The position numbers were made by a program, and so were the translations under genes. The notes beneath the pieces were generated by a model. It searched no databases and was not told where the DNA came from. It was given only the letters and a program-made list of their open reading frames with translations. From assembly GCA_013399115.1 (NCBI GenBank), contig VXAA01003302.1, positions 62,001-126,000 on the forward strand: a DNA stretch of 64,000 nt. The letters are read 5' to 3'. How positions within the stretch are numbered: position 1 is the first letter of the stretch; each line of letters begins with the position of its first letter. The DNA comes from Anseranas semipalmata (lineage: Eukaryota > Chordata > Aves > Anseriformes > Anseranatidae). Positions 13,596-26,807 of this stretch are shown in pieces.

Positions 13596-14234
13596 CAAGC
13601 TGAGCATGAGCCAGCAATGTGCCCTTGCTGCTAAGAAGGCTAGTGGGATTCTTGGCTGCATCTGGCAAAGTATGAGGTGATCCTTCCTCTCTACTCAGCA
13701 TTGGTGAGGCTGTACCTGGAGTACTGTGTCCAGTTCTGGGCTCCCAGTACCAGACAGACCTGGACATACAGGAAAGAGTCCAGCAGAGGGCTACAAAACT
13801 GACCAAGGGACTGGAACATTCCTCCTACTGGGAAAGGCTGAGAGAGCTGGGACTCTTCAGCCTAGAGGCTCCTCCTAAAAAGGCTCCTCCTGAAGACTCA
13901 GTGTATACAAATAAATACCTGAAGGGAGGGAGCAAAGAGGTCAGATCCAGGCTCTTTTCAGTGGTGCCCAGTGCCAGAACAAGAGGCAATGGGCACAAAC
14001 CAGCACACAAGAGGTTCCATCCAAATATCAGGAAGCACTTCTTTGCTGTGCGGGTGACAGAGCACTGGCACAGGTTGCCCAAAGAGGCTGGGGAGTCTCC
14101 CTCCTTGGAGACCTTCAGAAGCCACCTGGACATGGTCCTGGGCCACCTGTTCTGGGTGTCCCTGTTTGAGCAGGGATGTTGGACCAGATGACCTCCAGAG
14201 GTCCCTTCCAACCTCAACCACTCTGATTCTGTGA
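13596..14234 (+). mobile_element. CR1 LINE, 3' part, interrupted by assembly gap
   Basis: Plus-strand CR1 non-LTR retrotransposon. Just after the gap the translation reads [20 protein letters not shown], the conserved region after the reverse-transcriptase core in CR1 ORF2. It soon meets stops, so the copy is dead. The 3' region follows the usual order: tail of ORF2, then 3' UTR with the GGACCAGATGACCTCCAGAG motif, ending in GATTCTGTGA. An 11-bp word, AGGCTCCTCCT, occurs twice (13866-13876 and 13881-13891), replacing part of the sequence seen in the sister copy at 59150-60242. It is inserted in an ERBIN intron antisense to the gene. From position 13755 on it is strikingly similar to that copy, so both probably belong to one subfamily. 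Confidence 0.93.
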
Positions 14235-16222
14235 AAACTAGCAAAAACTTGTATTTTTGTTCTACCACAGAGAAACATCAAAACCATCACGGACTGTGGG
14301 AAATTGAGCTGTAAATTCTTACCAAGAGAAAAGAAGACGCAAGGAAAGAGAATAGGTTTGCAGCTGTTAAGATAAACACGTTACATGATTGCAACAGTAG
14401 ATTGGGAAAGAGAAGGGAAAGGCACTTAAACCGACAAAATTAAGCCATCAAATAGTATCAAATTTATTAGGAACAAGAACAAACAATACCATCATTTTTT
14501 ACCTCAGCCAACATGGACCCTGATTTGTTTTTTTGTTTTGTTTTGTTTTTTGGAGTTTTACAAAACTTTCAGGAATGGTATTAGACATATATCCCAAGTG
14601 AAGAAGCGTGTGACCTCAGGACTACATTTGATGTGCAACACTGAGCAGAGAAGCTATCCAAACTGATAAGATTGAGAACACGCTCATGATAATTGTTTGA
14701 ATTAGTTTGTGTGCTGTTGTTTCTCTAAAAGTTTTTAAAAATAACAACAAAAAACAACCACGCCTAAAAACACAAAGCTTCACAGTTTATTGGGATGCAT
14801 ATCATTCAGCTATTGTCTCTTTAAATTCTTTATATGCCTTAAAGTAACAAGTGCTCTTTCAGCAGCTCTTTGAAGACTTAGCTAAAGGTTACACCATTTT
14901 GGATGGACAGCTAACTCTCTAGCTGGTAAGTGACCAGCTGTCTATTTACGTATGTAAGCTAAGCAATTTGCCAACACTAGAACTCAAAAACGCTTTCACT
15001 GCTTTCAAATCTTATTCATCAAGAACTTGTGTTGGAAACAGTTAATCCTTTTAACAGTCCAGTCTAGGACAAAAAGATGATTCTTTCTTAGTTGTTTGCT
15101 ATTATGAAAGTTTAAGGACAGTGTTCTTTAAGAAAGGCTATTAATCCACTTGTACCAGGAACAGAACAGTAACAATCAGGTCAATTTATTACACTAAATG
15201 CTGCATTCATTAGGCAAAAATAATAAAGTAACAGTCTAAGTACAGACTGGGCTATAATGGACAATAAAGGAGAATGCCAACACCTCGACAATGGGAATAC
15301 TTTCACAATAAAACAGAACTTACTTAATTTTGTGGAGTGGTAATTAGCTAGCTGTCCAAATAAAACAATGAATTTGATATGACAAAATCTTATGTAATTC
15401 ATGTAAAATTTATGCAATTCTTATTTTCAAATATCATTTCAAGGAAAGGTCCTCTAATTTCAGTTCAAATTAGCAAGGCAAGATTATTATATCCTCATTA
15501 ATTAGCACGATTGAACTTTTTTTTTTTTAATAAACCACACAAGCCTGATGATAATATACATTATTTCAACTTCTCCACATTTGCACAGATCTGCCAACTT
15601 GCCAAAACAGTGCCATTTAAAAAAATACATATACATAATATTTATTAAAAATAATTTACAAAAGGCTCTGACTCACACAGAATGAAAGTCAGTGAAATTA
15701 ACTAGTCATTGTCCATAGTCACTTTTTCTCCCCCTGTGACAGAGGTTACCATCCCCAGAGCAGGATAGCAAAGCAGCCGAGTCCTACTACAATTTTCAGA
15801 CAGATCATTAAAGTAAACGGAAAACAATTTTCATACTAAATTAAAAAAAAAGAAAGAGAGAGAGAAGATCCAGCAAAATTTTATAAGTTGTGTGAACTCT
15901 TCAGTATAGTGAAAAAATGAGAAAAGCCACTAACATTAATAACTTTGAACACATGCATTTTTGAGAGAATACAAAAACATTTTACACTATCATTTTCAGT
16001 AATGAATCTTAAAGTATAAAACAATCCATTTGACAGATATAATTAAAAACAAACATCACAGACCATAAAAGAGTATCTTTTATGTTAAGCAGTGATTTAA
16101 GGTCATAATTTAAGATTTACCAGATATTCAGCTTCTGGAAACTATACTTTTACTGGTATCTTTGTACAGTCATTGGTGATTTGCCTTTTAGCTACCCCAA
16201 TATAATAAGTGAAGTAACTTAC
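14235..16222 (-). other. ERBIN: ERBIN intron, upper part
   Basis: The rest of the large intron between the CR1 and the coding exon at 16223. It contains a (TTTTG)n-like run at about 14524-14551 and otherwise AT-rich unique sequence. I saw no other gene or transposon. The intron's donor, GTAAGTTACT, is at 16222-16213. Confidence 0.75.
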
Positions 16223-16340
16223 CATTCTTGCTGACATCCAGTTCCCTGAGATTAATGAGATTTGCAATGGATGCTGGCAATGTGGTTAGATCATTGTCTG
16301 GCAAACTCAGCTTGTGCAGCGACTGACAGTTAAACAGTTG
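16223..16340 (-). CDS. ERBIN: ERBIN coding exon 2 of those in window (LRR segment)
   Basis: This 118-bp exon encodes residues 64-103, reading [20 protein letters not shown] then [19 protein letters not shown] and the first base of a Gly codon. These are two successive leucine-rich repeats ([14 protein letters not shown] and RELDVSKN), identical over this stretch to human ERBIN as I remember it. The acceptor is a T-rich tract ending TTTCAATAG just above 16340, and the donor is GTAAGTTACT below 16223. The exon starts in phase 0 after Lys63 of the preceding exon. The LRR domain of LAP proteins mediates membrane targeting and partner binding. Confidence 0.95.
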
Positions 16341-19300
16341 CTATTGAAACAAAGAAAAAGGTGAAGAGCACTTTCTCTTAGTTTCCTCTATGTAGCTTTT
16401 GTTTTTAATCCCTTTAAACTTATGACCTCACAGCTTGAAGGCCAGACTATTTAGAGTCTTTGTAACTTTTTTTTTCCAAACTTGACTAGGTTTACAAGGC
16501 TTAGGAAAGCAAAAAAGTGCAAACAATCACAGCAAGTTGATAGCTATACTTAACACTTCCTATAAATTCCCTCCAGTGTCTCAGAAATTGTGACCTGTAG
16601 TTACACAGTCCTGAAAACTTCACAAAATGTTTTCCATAATAAGCGTGCCACGTGGTACCCCAGAGTTAATTCCAGTTTCTTTAAAATAAATTAATAAATC
16701 CATTTTTAAAAGTCAAATAGTTGTGGAACATAACATTTGTGTAGATATTGATCTTCTCTAAAACAACTTTAAATTTTAATCCATTTTATCTTACAATAAG
16801 TTTTATTTCCCTTCCATGCTTCCTTGCTCAAGTACTCCAAAATCCAACAAAATTATGAGAAGTAATGAAAATTTGATCTAAGGATGGAGGAAACTGTATA
16901 ATAACTTCTCTAGTTATTGTAATTAGCATCAAATATTAGCTCAGAGCCAGATCTCATCCTACATGCAAGGTAACTTCAGATTCTTTCCCAGAAGCTTTAC
17001 AATTTGACAAAATATGACAAGTAACATTGGTGGAACAGAAGAGAAAAAAACTTAAAACTCATTCCTTCATTCCTGAAACCATTAATCTGTGCTCCTGAAA
17101 TCATCAGAAATTTCCTTAATTAGTCAGGTGAAAAGGAATTGCAAGACCCCTAAGAGAGAAAAAGTGGAGTGGGGGGGAGTTCTGCAGGGTGTTGACTTTG
17201 TATTTGTTCCTTCTGGTTTTGTATTTTAGTGTTTGCGTATTCAGTAATTAAGTAGATTATCATTACTGGTAGTAAACACCAGAAATCATATTATTAGGGT
17301 TTGTTTTACTACAGAATTCCAGTTTCTTCCGAACAGCAAAGTGAGTGGGAAAACTGAAACTGCTACAGTTTGAGCTTTTCAGCTCAAATACACACCATGG
17401 CACTTGGAATAGAGAGTGTACCTTTTCAGACATGACTTAGGCACACAAGATGAAAGCATTTCAATACCCAGTCACTTTTAAAACTGATACTATATATCAG
17501 TATTTTAGGTAAAGTCAAATCCTTCTCTACTACCACCTTTCCTCCCCACTGCAGTTTGCTCATGCTGCATCCTCAGCTCAATTAAGTCAATTTAATTGAG
17601 AAGCCACACTGTAAGAACCAATTAATTAAGTATACTGAGGTGAACATTACTGGAAAGATTGAAGGTGATTAAAAAAGCAACCAAACGAAAACCACTGACA
17701 GGTCATTTCAGGTATCAGGCTGACAACAGAGTCCAAAAACAGTTGTGCCATGATATACAAAGGGCAGCAAACTGCAAAACTGGGATAAGAACACAGCACC
17801 AGGGGCAAAAAGGAAAGAAGAAGAGTGAGAATTTCTTAACCATGCTTCAGAAAGATAGAGACAGCTTGATACATACCGCACCCTTTTTTCTGAGAGGATG
17901 GCTTAATTAGAAGCCTGTTTCAGAGTTGAAACACTAAATAAGCTAGAGTTAGGGAAAAAGGCATACAAAGCTTGAAATTCTGGTTCCAAATCAGCTAGGA
18001 TTGTTTCAAACTTTACAGGCCCTCCCTCACAGATCTTCTACGGATAGTTGTAAGATTAGAATTTCTACCAAATAATTAAATAAAACTTGAATATGTCTTT
18101 ACTATTCCCTAATCTCTTTACTTGTTTCTTTTACAGTATTTGAATTTACACTGTCTTTTGAAAATTGGAATGGTAGTAAAAAAAAAAAAACTAGCAACCA
18201 AAATGACATAAAAGGTGAAAAGAATGCTCAACTTCTCAAAATTATGACTATAAAAATACCCCAAAGTATGACTCCAACATGAATTCCTTTGATCACTACA
18301 GTAAGTCCCTCTTCTTCTTTTAAGGCTACAAAGAGAATATTTATTTTAGAGAATTATCAGTTTAGGAAGAAGATGTTTGCTTAGTTCTTAAGATTTGGAA
18401 AATAAATTAGAAATTTAATGCAGGAAGAGTTTGGAAGATTTTTTTTTTTGCGCTAAGGAAGGTATTTTATTCTGTTTTTTTAAGCATTCAATTTTACTCT
18501 TTTAATAAAGAAAACAAAGACAAGAATGAAGTTCTAAAAACAACTGAAAAAGTCTGAAGGCTTTAAAAAAAAGCCTTTAAAAGCTATCTAAAACCTACTG
18601 TGCCTAAGTCTAGAATAAAGAAACACCTTTATCAGAATAAAACTGTAGAAGCTCTAAACTAAGTCAGCTTCACTGGAATCCAGGGCTTCTGATAAACAGC
18701 CAAGTTAGTTATCCTGAAATTGCTTTATTTCCTTATTAATTTATCTTCCAAAAAATCCAAATCAGCAAAGCCTGATGTGGTTATAACAAACATTCAAAAA
18801 GCTTAGCAGAGCATTCCACAATCATCCCGTGTGACAGTGAAGATTTGCATGCAATTGGGACAAAACAATTTCAAACATTAAGTACTTAATCTAACTTCAC
18901 CAAGATAGGATCTATTAATGGAAATAAACCTATTGTAATGACCACTCTGTACTTCTCAAAAGTCTCACTGGAACAAAATCTCATTCTTTCCTTTAGTATA
19001 CAGTTCATTCAGCGCATAGTTTGTCTTCAGATTTCAGAACCAGAAATGAATATTAATTTCTATAATTAAGATGTAATCAAAGCGGCATTCCAGCTCTCTA
19101 GTGTTTGAGCTTAAGTGACTTGAGATATTTCAGAAAGTCTCTCCAGTGAAAGAAGAAAGCAAGGACTTCAAGTGAATACTTTGAACTGTATCTGTCTTTT
19201 GTGGCCACAAAGATCTGAAAAAGACATTAATCTTGCTTCTTCTAATCTTCACATATTATCAGAGACTCAAAATAATGCAGCAATTTATTGAATAGTATGA

Positions 19301-19618
19301 GTCAGTTTAAGCAGGCACTGTCACAGAAATAAATTAGCCTGCCTCTTCCGCTTTGCACCAGCTTCTCCTCTTGGGCTGGATCAGTTATTTAAGCAGTTTC
19401 ATCCCACGGCAGTACAGGCATGGTCCGGCTGAAATACATAAATACTCTTTCTACCAAGACTGCTTGCTCTGGGACCAACATTTACTTAAAATTATTTGGC
19501 AAACTGCGGCCCAAAAGCTGGGAAAAAAAGTGGGAAGATGGGCACTATCAGCTTCTACCATTGCTGATGAAATAACAGAATTAGCAAATGTAACAAAAAG
19601 AAAAACCATGCAACATAC
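16341..19618 (-). other. ERBIN: ERBIN intron, 3.3 kb
   Basis: Intron between the start-codon exon and the second coding exon. It begins GTATGTTG (19618 downward) and ends TTTCAATAG. It is AT-rich unique sequence with a few A/T homopolymers (for example around 18180) and a small hairpin near 18558 (AGGCTTT/AAAGCCT). I saw no transposon. Confidence 0.85.
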
Positions 19619-19807
19619 CTTTGGAAGCTCTTCAATCTGATTAGCATCTAAGTAGAGCTCTTCCAAGGTCTTTTCAAAAGTAAAAATCTCCTTAGGCACC
19701 TGTTCCAGGCTGCAGTGAGAATAATCAAGTGTGGTGACCGTTTCCTCCTCTCCACGCAGGCAGCGGCATGGCACCAGCCGCACAAACAAATTCCGCTTTG
19801 TTGTCAT
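19619..19807 (-). CDS. ERBIN: ERBIN start-codon exon (residues 1-63)
   Basis: First coding exon of ERBIN; the exon itself extends to 19816, giving 9 nt of 5' UTR. The protein begins [20 protein letters not shown] and continues to [11 protein letters not shown]. The N-terminal Cys14 and Cys16 are the residues reported as palmitoylated in mammalian ERBIN and needed for plasma-membrane localisation. The first LRR ([17 protein letters not shown]) and the second ([15 protein letters not shown]) follow. The acceptor is TTTCTATCTTGCAG before 19816, and the donor is GTATGTTG after Lys63, phase 0. The start is chosen because it is the family's N-terminus, lies 9 nt inside the exon, and has A at position -3 (AAAATGA). 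The larger open frame 19451-20077 runs into intron on both sides and is not a separate gene. Asn6 is Ser in human as I recall. Confidence 0.96.
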
Positions 19808-22800
19808 TTTCAGGCACTGCAAGATAGAAATTGGTAGACTTAGGAAACCAATCAGATAACTGCAGAAATACTTAAATGGGCAGCCTCTCCAACTTCTCCT
19901 GGCTGTTACATAGTTAAAGAAAGTTGTACACGTGTGTGTATACACATATGAGAGAGGGGGGACAGGGATAATTTCTTTTGAACACAATGGACCTGTAATA
20001 GCATTAAACGTGGTTGAAACACCTACAGACACCAATGGATGAAGCCAAAATTTAGCCTGTAACTTGTCACCTGCCAACGTAGCCCTACATCACACAGAAT
20101 CAGAGAATTTTGAAGCAGCAGTTCCTAAGCAGTTCAATCACATTTTTACAACCTATTTTTGCTTAAGATAATTAAATCAACCCTTCACGGAGAATTAAAA
20201 GTTAGCTATAGAAAAACTACACTTTTTTTTTTGGTGATGAGTAAGATTAAATTAATGTACCTTAATTTCAAATCCCTCATTTAAAGACAGAATTTTACAC
20301 AAGCAGCCAGCAAGGTTTCCAACAAATGTTCCACCTATCTATTTAAAAGAAAAGGTTTCTAAGTGCTCAGATAAAGAATTTCCTTCAATTTTTTGCAATT
20401 TCAGTCAGTATGGAAAACTTCAACTCATCTTGCTGTGAACGCTGGAACTAATGATTTTCCCTCTTAACTTACATCATTGCTACAACAGTGCCTCTACTCT
20501 CCATGGCTTCTACATATTCCTACTCAGCAGGAAATGGCAAATCTAAATTGTACAAACTAGCTAGCTGATTAGTGACCACGTACACTAGCCAAGTTCTGTC
20601 TCTTTTCTTCTCAGCAGGAACATAGGTTTAGGTTTCCTCTAATTAGCAAACAATTTTCAGAAACAGTCATCTTCAAAATGTGACCTCACTTTCAGGTTTG
20701 GCTGAAATCAGATGACAGGCTCAATTTTTCAGGAAGGACCAACATGTACAGACAGACAGACATGATCGTGTAAGCTTCATTTCCTCAGGAAAGTGGTCTA
20801 AAAATGTGCAGTTTTCCAAAACAGCAATGAAAACTTGTTTTCTCAATCAAACTGCCAACACTCCAAATTAAAACATGCTTTTTTCTTTAATGTCTGCTTT
20901 TTGGAACTGCAGAAATTATATTTTATCTTCTAGATTGATGACAGAAAACTTCCTTCTCCAAGTGTGAAAGACGTCTTTCAGACGTGTTTAGCAGACCGCA
21001 CTTTAATGTACAGACAGTTTGGTTAGCCAACAGTAATATAGGAATATAGCAAAATACCCTAGCCACCATGCTGTATGAAGTCACAGACTGCAGAACCCCT
21101 GTTCTTGCTAAAACAAGAGAAAAGGTAATGCACTTAGATTTTCCTATGAACAGCCAGCTTGCCAAGTGCTTCAGAGTTTAATTTATATGACAACAGATTG
21201 GGGGGCTGCTGCTTTTTAGTATTTTCATTAAACAGAAGTGCAACTCACCATTCAGGCTGGATACAGACAGATTATACTACCATCCATTAAAAAGGATGGA
21301 AGAAAACTCTTGATTAAATGGTGAGATGTCAAGACTTCCCTTTTTAACAGCACTTCAGCGTTGCTAGGATTATGTTACAACGTTGATTATTCTGCAAAAC
21401 ACTTGACACTCAATAAAACCCCCATCCCTGCTGTTTAAGTAAAAAGTGATTTAAAAATAAAAATATGTAGCTGTGTTCCAATGCAAATAGTTCAGAGACA
21501 GCAAATTCATTACCGGGGATTCCCACAGAATGAGAGTCAGCAAAGGAAACAGCGTAACCTCCTCCTGCTTCTCCCACAGGAACAGGCTCCAGTGTGACAC
21601 CCTCCAGCCACCCGCGGCTGCAAATTTGGACACAAGAGGAAATCCAGTGCCAACATTTACAAACAAAAAAGCCTTTAACTAAAAAGATATGTGGTCTCAC
21701 TTTGTTCCATATTATTTCGGACATCTACAGAGCTGTGGAAAAACATAACACTTCATAAAGAAGCACCAACAGCAGTCTCTTCAAACAGGAGTACAAAGAG
21801 AAGAAACGCGTGCTCTGCAAACAGCACGAACTGGGAGCAGAGATTGTACAAATGAGCCGATTACCAGAAGTCTGACAGGGAAAGGCACGCCCATATCATA
21901 CTAGCTGCAGCCATCAATAACTTTGCTTCATACAGTCATTTCAACTTCTGACAATTTGTTTTGGTTTACAGAATATAAAGAGTTAACTACATGGTTCATA
22001 TGAACATAGAAATAAGATACCCTTTTTCAGTTAACTTAAACTTCAGTGTTAGCAGCCAGAGGAAAAAATTAGGGTCTTGGTACAGTTATTTTACTTCACG
22101 AGGGAGCAGGAGGAAAAAAACATCCCTCTATCATCCCTCAGATTAGATAGGAAACAAGTTCCACAATAACTACACAGACTGGGACAAAGAAAAATGATCT
22201 GTTTACCCGTCTATATCCTGACGGTAACGATGACTACGCAGACAGGTTTTCCTCTAGGGCTTCAGTGGTGGCAAAGGCTAATTATTCTATCAAGTCTCAA
22301 ATTTGCGAGACAAATAAAGCATCTTCTGATATAAGTGAAAAAAAAATGGGAGTGCTTAACCAGTATGATCATAACCAGAAGGATTAAGAGAACAGAACTT
22401 AAAGATGTTTTGCTATGAAACTGTACATGACTTATTTACTATAACATATGCCAAATCTTCATCTTATTTTTTCTGCTTTATATCTATATATCTAGATAGA
22501 TATCAGTTCATATACTCTATCCAGCTTGAGACTGTGAATGACTTAGACCACTTTCAAGGTGCAGAAGAGATGAGCAAAGCCAAACAGATCAAAGGGTGTC
22601 CCCTTCTCATTCAACAACGGCAAAACATTGCATTAAAAAAAGGTTTTAAAAAAACTCTTTAATTTTGAAATTGACGGTTCTCTACATCCAGCAACATGTT
22701 CCCACCCCCCAACTGCTCAAACAACACAAGAAGCATCCATTACCAGCCTATGATTTAGTTATAGCTATCAACCCTCCACTGCAACAAACAAAAAAATCTA

Positions 22801-25113
22801 CTAACAGACAAACTTAACATTGTACTGATGTAAATGAAATACAGCACAGAAACAACACATGAAGCTATACTAGCTGTGCAGGCATATAAAGACAGTCTAT
22901 GTTTAAAAGCTTTGCATAGATAGAAGATTTTACTGGGAGGAAGGAGGAAAAGGAAAAAAAGAATCACACTTCCAACAATTATCCTAACATATAGAATTAT
23001 ATGGCCTAACATTTCTCTTTCTACAGATCCTGCTGTACAAGGAACCATTCAGCAAAATTTTACAATGAAGTTCTTTGACTAAAGTTTCATTGCTATTTGT
23101 AGGTTGCCTACATAGTTTTAAACTATAGATAAATCTGTATCTAAATTCTTAATGTTTTAAAGTTTTCAGTTCAGTTCTACTTTTTTCTTGGTGACGGGGG
23201 CAATATAATCTTTCATATTTCCCACAACAATATATTCTTGGAGACATATCTTTCAAACAGCATGTACTGTATTTTGAAAATGTATCTATATTTATTATTA
23301 CAGCATGATTGCAAAAACTCTAGATATGCAACTAAACTTGCAAGATAGCCAGCACTTAGGAAAAGATGTAGAAGTACAAGTTAAAACAAAGGTTGGCCTG
23401 AGTCTCATTCATTTGTAAATAAATCTACCTTTCCCTCACCATCGTTATTTCACTGTTTCCCAGTGCTACCTGGCAAGCCTTAGCCAGCTAAGTATCTCTG
23501 AAAATAAGACTTACAGACTACACCCCGTGTTGCATCAACAAAAAACATGTAAACCATCCTTTCATTGAATATGCTTAAATTGGTAAACTATTCATACATC
23601 TAATTTTATTGGCAAAAATTTTGCTACATTAAAAGTTGTTCAATGGCATTTGGAAAAAAAATGTAGAATAGGTTACTGATAGGAGCAATTTAAAAGATGC
23701 ATAGGATTTCTTTAGCAAAGAACCCTGCTTCCCAAGCAAACAGTCTGAAGAAACTATCATATATTATAACTGAGTTTAAAAAATGGAACAGCATGCTAGG
23801 CACACAGGCATAGAACAATCAATTCTTGATCACTTCTGCAATCTTTTTCCTCAAAAAACATAACTTAAAGTTTGCAATGTTGGCCTTTCTAGGGGACTGC
23901 TAAAATAACCAAAACCCAAAAGACGGTATTTTATATCTCTTTTTTAATAAGTTGTGTCTGAAAATGCAAAAATCGATTGCCAGAACTAAAAACTCCTTTT
24001 TGGTTTTGAAGCCATGCCCAAACTGAATACAGAGAACAATTCTGTTTCTTTAAATAATTAAATAATAAAAAACCCTAAGTTGCTGTTGCTCATCTTATTT
24101 GGCATAGAACTTTACTCATTTGTGTTCCAACTACTTTTGCATGTACTTACTGCATTAAAAAAAAAAAAAAGGAACAAAGCTTAATAGTTTCTCTTTTTCT
24201 AATGGTTTATTATACTATGAAATTAACACAGCTAAGTGTATCAGTGTTTTGAATTTAAAGTGCGAAGCTGTAACTCCCCCCAGTAATGTATATCCAGAAG
24301 ATAGTTCGGCTTGTTACCCTTGAAGCATACTATCACAAAGCAACAAAATCTAACAAAGCCAGCAACTAGTTTCAGCTGGTCAGCAGTTTCAAAAAAAATC
24401 ATTTAACTTATTTTACCTTCCCATTATATTTGAATCAATAAAATTAAGAAAGGTGCTATCAAAACAGCATTTAAGTTTGTGATGCAAACACTAGAGCAAC
24501 CAAAGTAAATTATAAAGTCAAATCACATTTTAATAGCATCTACCACTGAAAAGCTTCCACGCACTTGCAGTGCACGTAAGACTTTGAAGACTGTCTGAAA
24601 TAAGTAGTCTTTAAATCTCATCAACCTTGTTAACCAGAGACTGAATGTCAGTGGTGACACTTGCTAATAAACAGTGAAGTAACAACTGGAGAATACGGTG
24701 TAATTAATAAAATATCCAAGATTACTGACAAGATTACTGGAGAACCCAGGGCAAAGCAAATGCTGTAATTCTAGCAAATCTACACCATAACAGCAGAGGG
24801 CTGAATGAAGATGTCTCACCATTTACACATTGAACAGAATAAAATCAATGGAAGCAGAAAAGCAACACATCAGTCTGAAAGACCACAATCAATGAAAGAA
24901 AGCGAGACCGACAGCAGGCTTGGATACACACCACAAGCTAGTAACTGAGACAAGAGCGTGTCACCCAGCGAAACACCAGTCTTTCCTGGAACTCTTCGGT
25001 GATTCCCTGCACACGCCCGTCAGCCAAGTACCTGGCAGCCCAACAGCACCCGCACACCACGGGGCATTTTTGTTTAAACACGTCTAGCTGTGTTTTGATA
25101 AACATTTAAAAAT

Positions 25114-25132
25114 ACACACACACACACACACA
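25114..25132. repeat. (AC)n microsatellite
   Basis: Perfect dinucleotide array of about nine and a half AC units in an intron. Confidence 0.9.
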
Positions 25133-26787
25133 GGTATCACACTGCTTTGAGAATTCTGAACTCATGCTTGTTACAAGTACAGTCTAAATTCATAGCAATT
25201 TTGTTCCTAATCTCTGCTAATTTGCTTTAAAAGCAATAGTTTCATTGTACCACTAGTCACCTAAATTTCCTATCTGATGCTAACAGGATGTGACCGCTCA
25301 TGCTCTAAGCTGGTGAAAGCGCTTCCCCCCACCACCACCCTCCAAGCCTTTCGAAAGGGTGTTTAGCAGTTACATCAGCAGCACAGCTGAAAATGAAACC
25401 AGCCTCAGATGTTTACACAGAAAGGCAAGAACAGCTCAGCACAAAAATATCTGGTCAGGTTCCTTCTAGCCCACTCCATTATCTGCAAATGGGCGCAGAA
25501 GCATGGAGCGGAGGATGTGTAAACACAGGAAAGGGGAAGAGTGGGGGGCAGGCAGCGACAGCATGCACGGCAGCCTGACACACGCAGGGTGGCTCATCTG
25601 AACAACTGACAGGAGCCCCAGCAAATCACTGCTGAAACAGAATTGTGAAGAAAAGAATTATGGCTTTTTTTTTTTAATGAATCCTGTTTACTCCATTAAA
25701 CAAAATAAAATTAATCACTTCTACATTAACAAATTAGTAAGAAACGAAGCTTCCTGTACTGGCAACAAAAACGCGCGTTGGTCTGTCTTTAGAAACGTTA
25801 CAGGCTTTCCTTTTCCTAAGGCAGCAACACGCACCACAACACATGCCCAGAGACAGGCTGTTTGGCTTGATGTTAAAAGAGGCTCTATTGTGACAACTCC
25901 CAGCACAATTCAAACGAACCTCTTCAAGCCAACGACAGCACTAGTCCTCACGAATTTGGGGAAACTGTAAACATCTTAGTACCTTAAGGAACTCAGAACG
26001 TCCCCAGCTCTTAGAGGCAAGCAAAGAGCTAGGGGTTGGCTCAGGCATCCCCCCCAGCACCCCCTGCTCTCAGGAAGGGAGAGCAAGATTCAAGTGCGAC
26101 AGAGAGCAAGTCTGCTTCACAGCAACCCTTCTGCTTCTCTTTGCAAGAGGAAAGCGCGGCTCTCAGACCTGATGGACTCTGACAAGAAACTGAAACATCA
26201 AAAGAAAGGGTGTACTGTGAGGAGGCTGCCTGTTGTTAAATGCCATTGGCATTCTCTGGCTGTGGTTTCAAAACCCCTTTTGGTGACAATGCCAAGTTAA
26301 GGTACCTTCACTCCCCCCTGCCTCCCATCCAAGCTATTTCTGTCTCTTCTAGAAAAAAATGTATATATATATAATTTTAAATCAGATTGGTTACATCATT
26401 TGTTTCATTGAATAAAACTGGCAAACAGTCAGATCGGTACAAACCAATGAACCAAAGTGCTGCAGTCGGGGAGAACGAGCAATAGGAAACAAGAGACTTA
26501 TGGAAAGGGTTCTTTGGAACCATTTCACCATTTTAACGTGAACTATATAATCTGAGTCTCCCTGCTCCTGACATGAAAACAATGTTCCACTACATTCACG
26601 GCTGCATGCCCCCACAAAGGCAGGAACACCAAAAACACATTGTACTTGCTCACATACAGCATTCAGAGCAAATGAAATAAAAGGCATTACTCATGAAACA
26701 ACAATGGTGAATGGTAACAACAGGAGGAGGAACATGTTAGTAAGTACAGTATAATAACAACCACTTGTTAAATGTAAAAATGAGGGA

Positions 26788-26807
26788 TTTTTTTTTTTTT
26801 TTTTTTT
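26788..26807. repeat. poly(T) run, 20 bp
   Basis: Uninterrupted run of 20 T on the plus strand, followed by AAGAAAATAAAGG. No attached retrotransposon body was recognised. Confidence 0.9.

Noticed and set aside
12823..13806. Long open frames (up to 327 codons) across the gap
   Set aside because: They consist almost entirely of unresolved bases plus CR1 antisense.
19451..20077. 208-codon minus-strand open frame as a separate gene
   Set aside because: Only residues encoded at 19619-19807 are ERBIN. The frame reads into intron on both sides past clear splice sites.
20088..20125. CACAGAATCAGAGAATTTTG as a CR1 3' tail
   Set aside because: Only about 20 bases resemble the CR1 tail and the following sequence does not continue the match.
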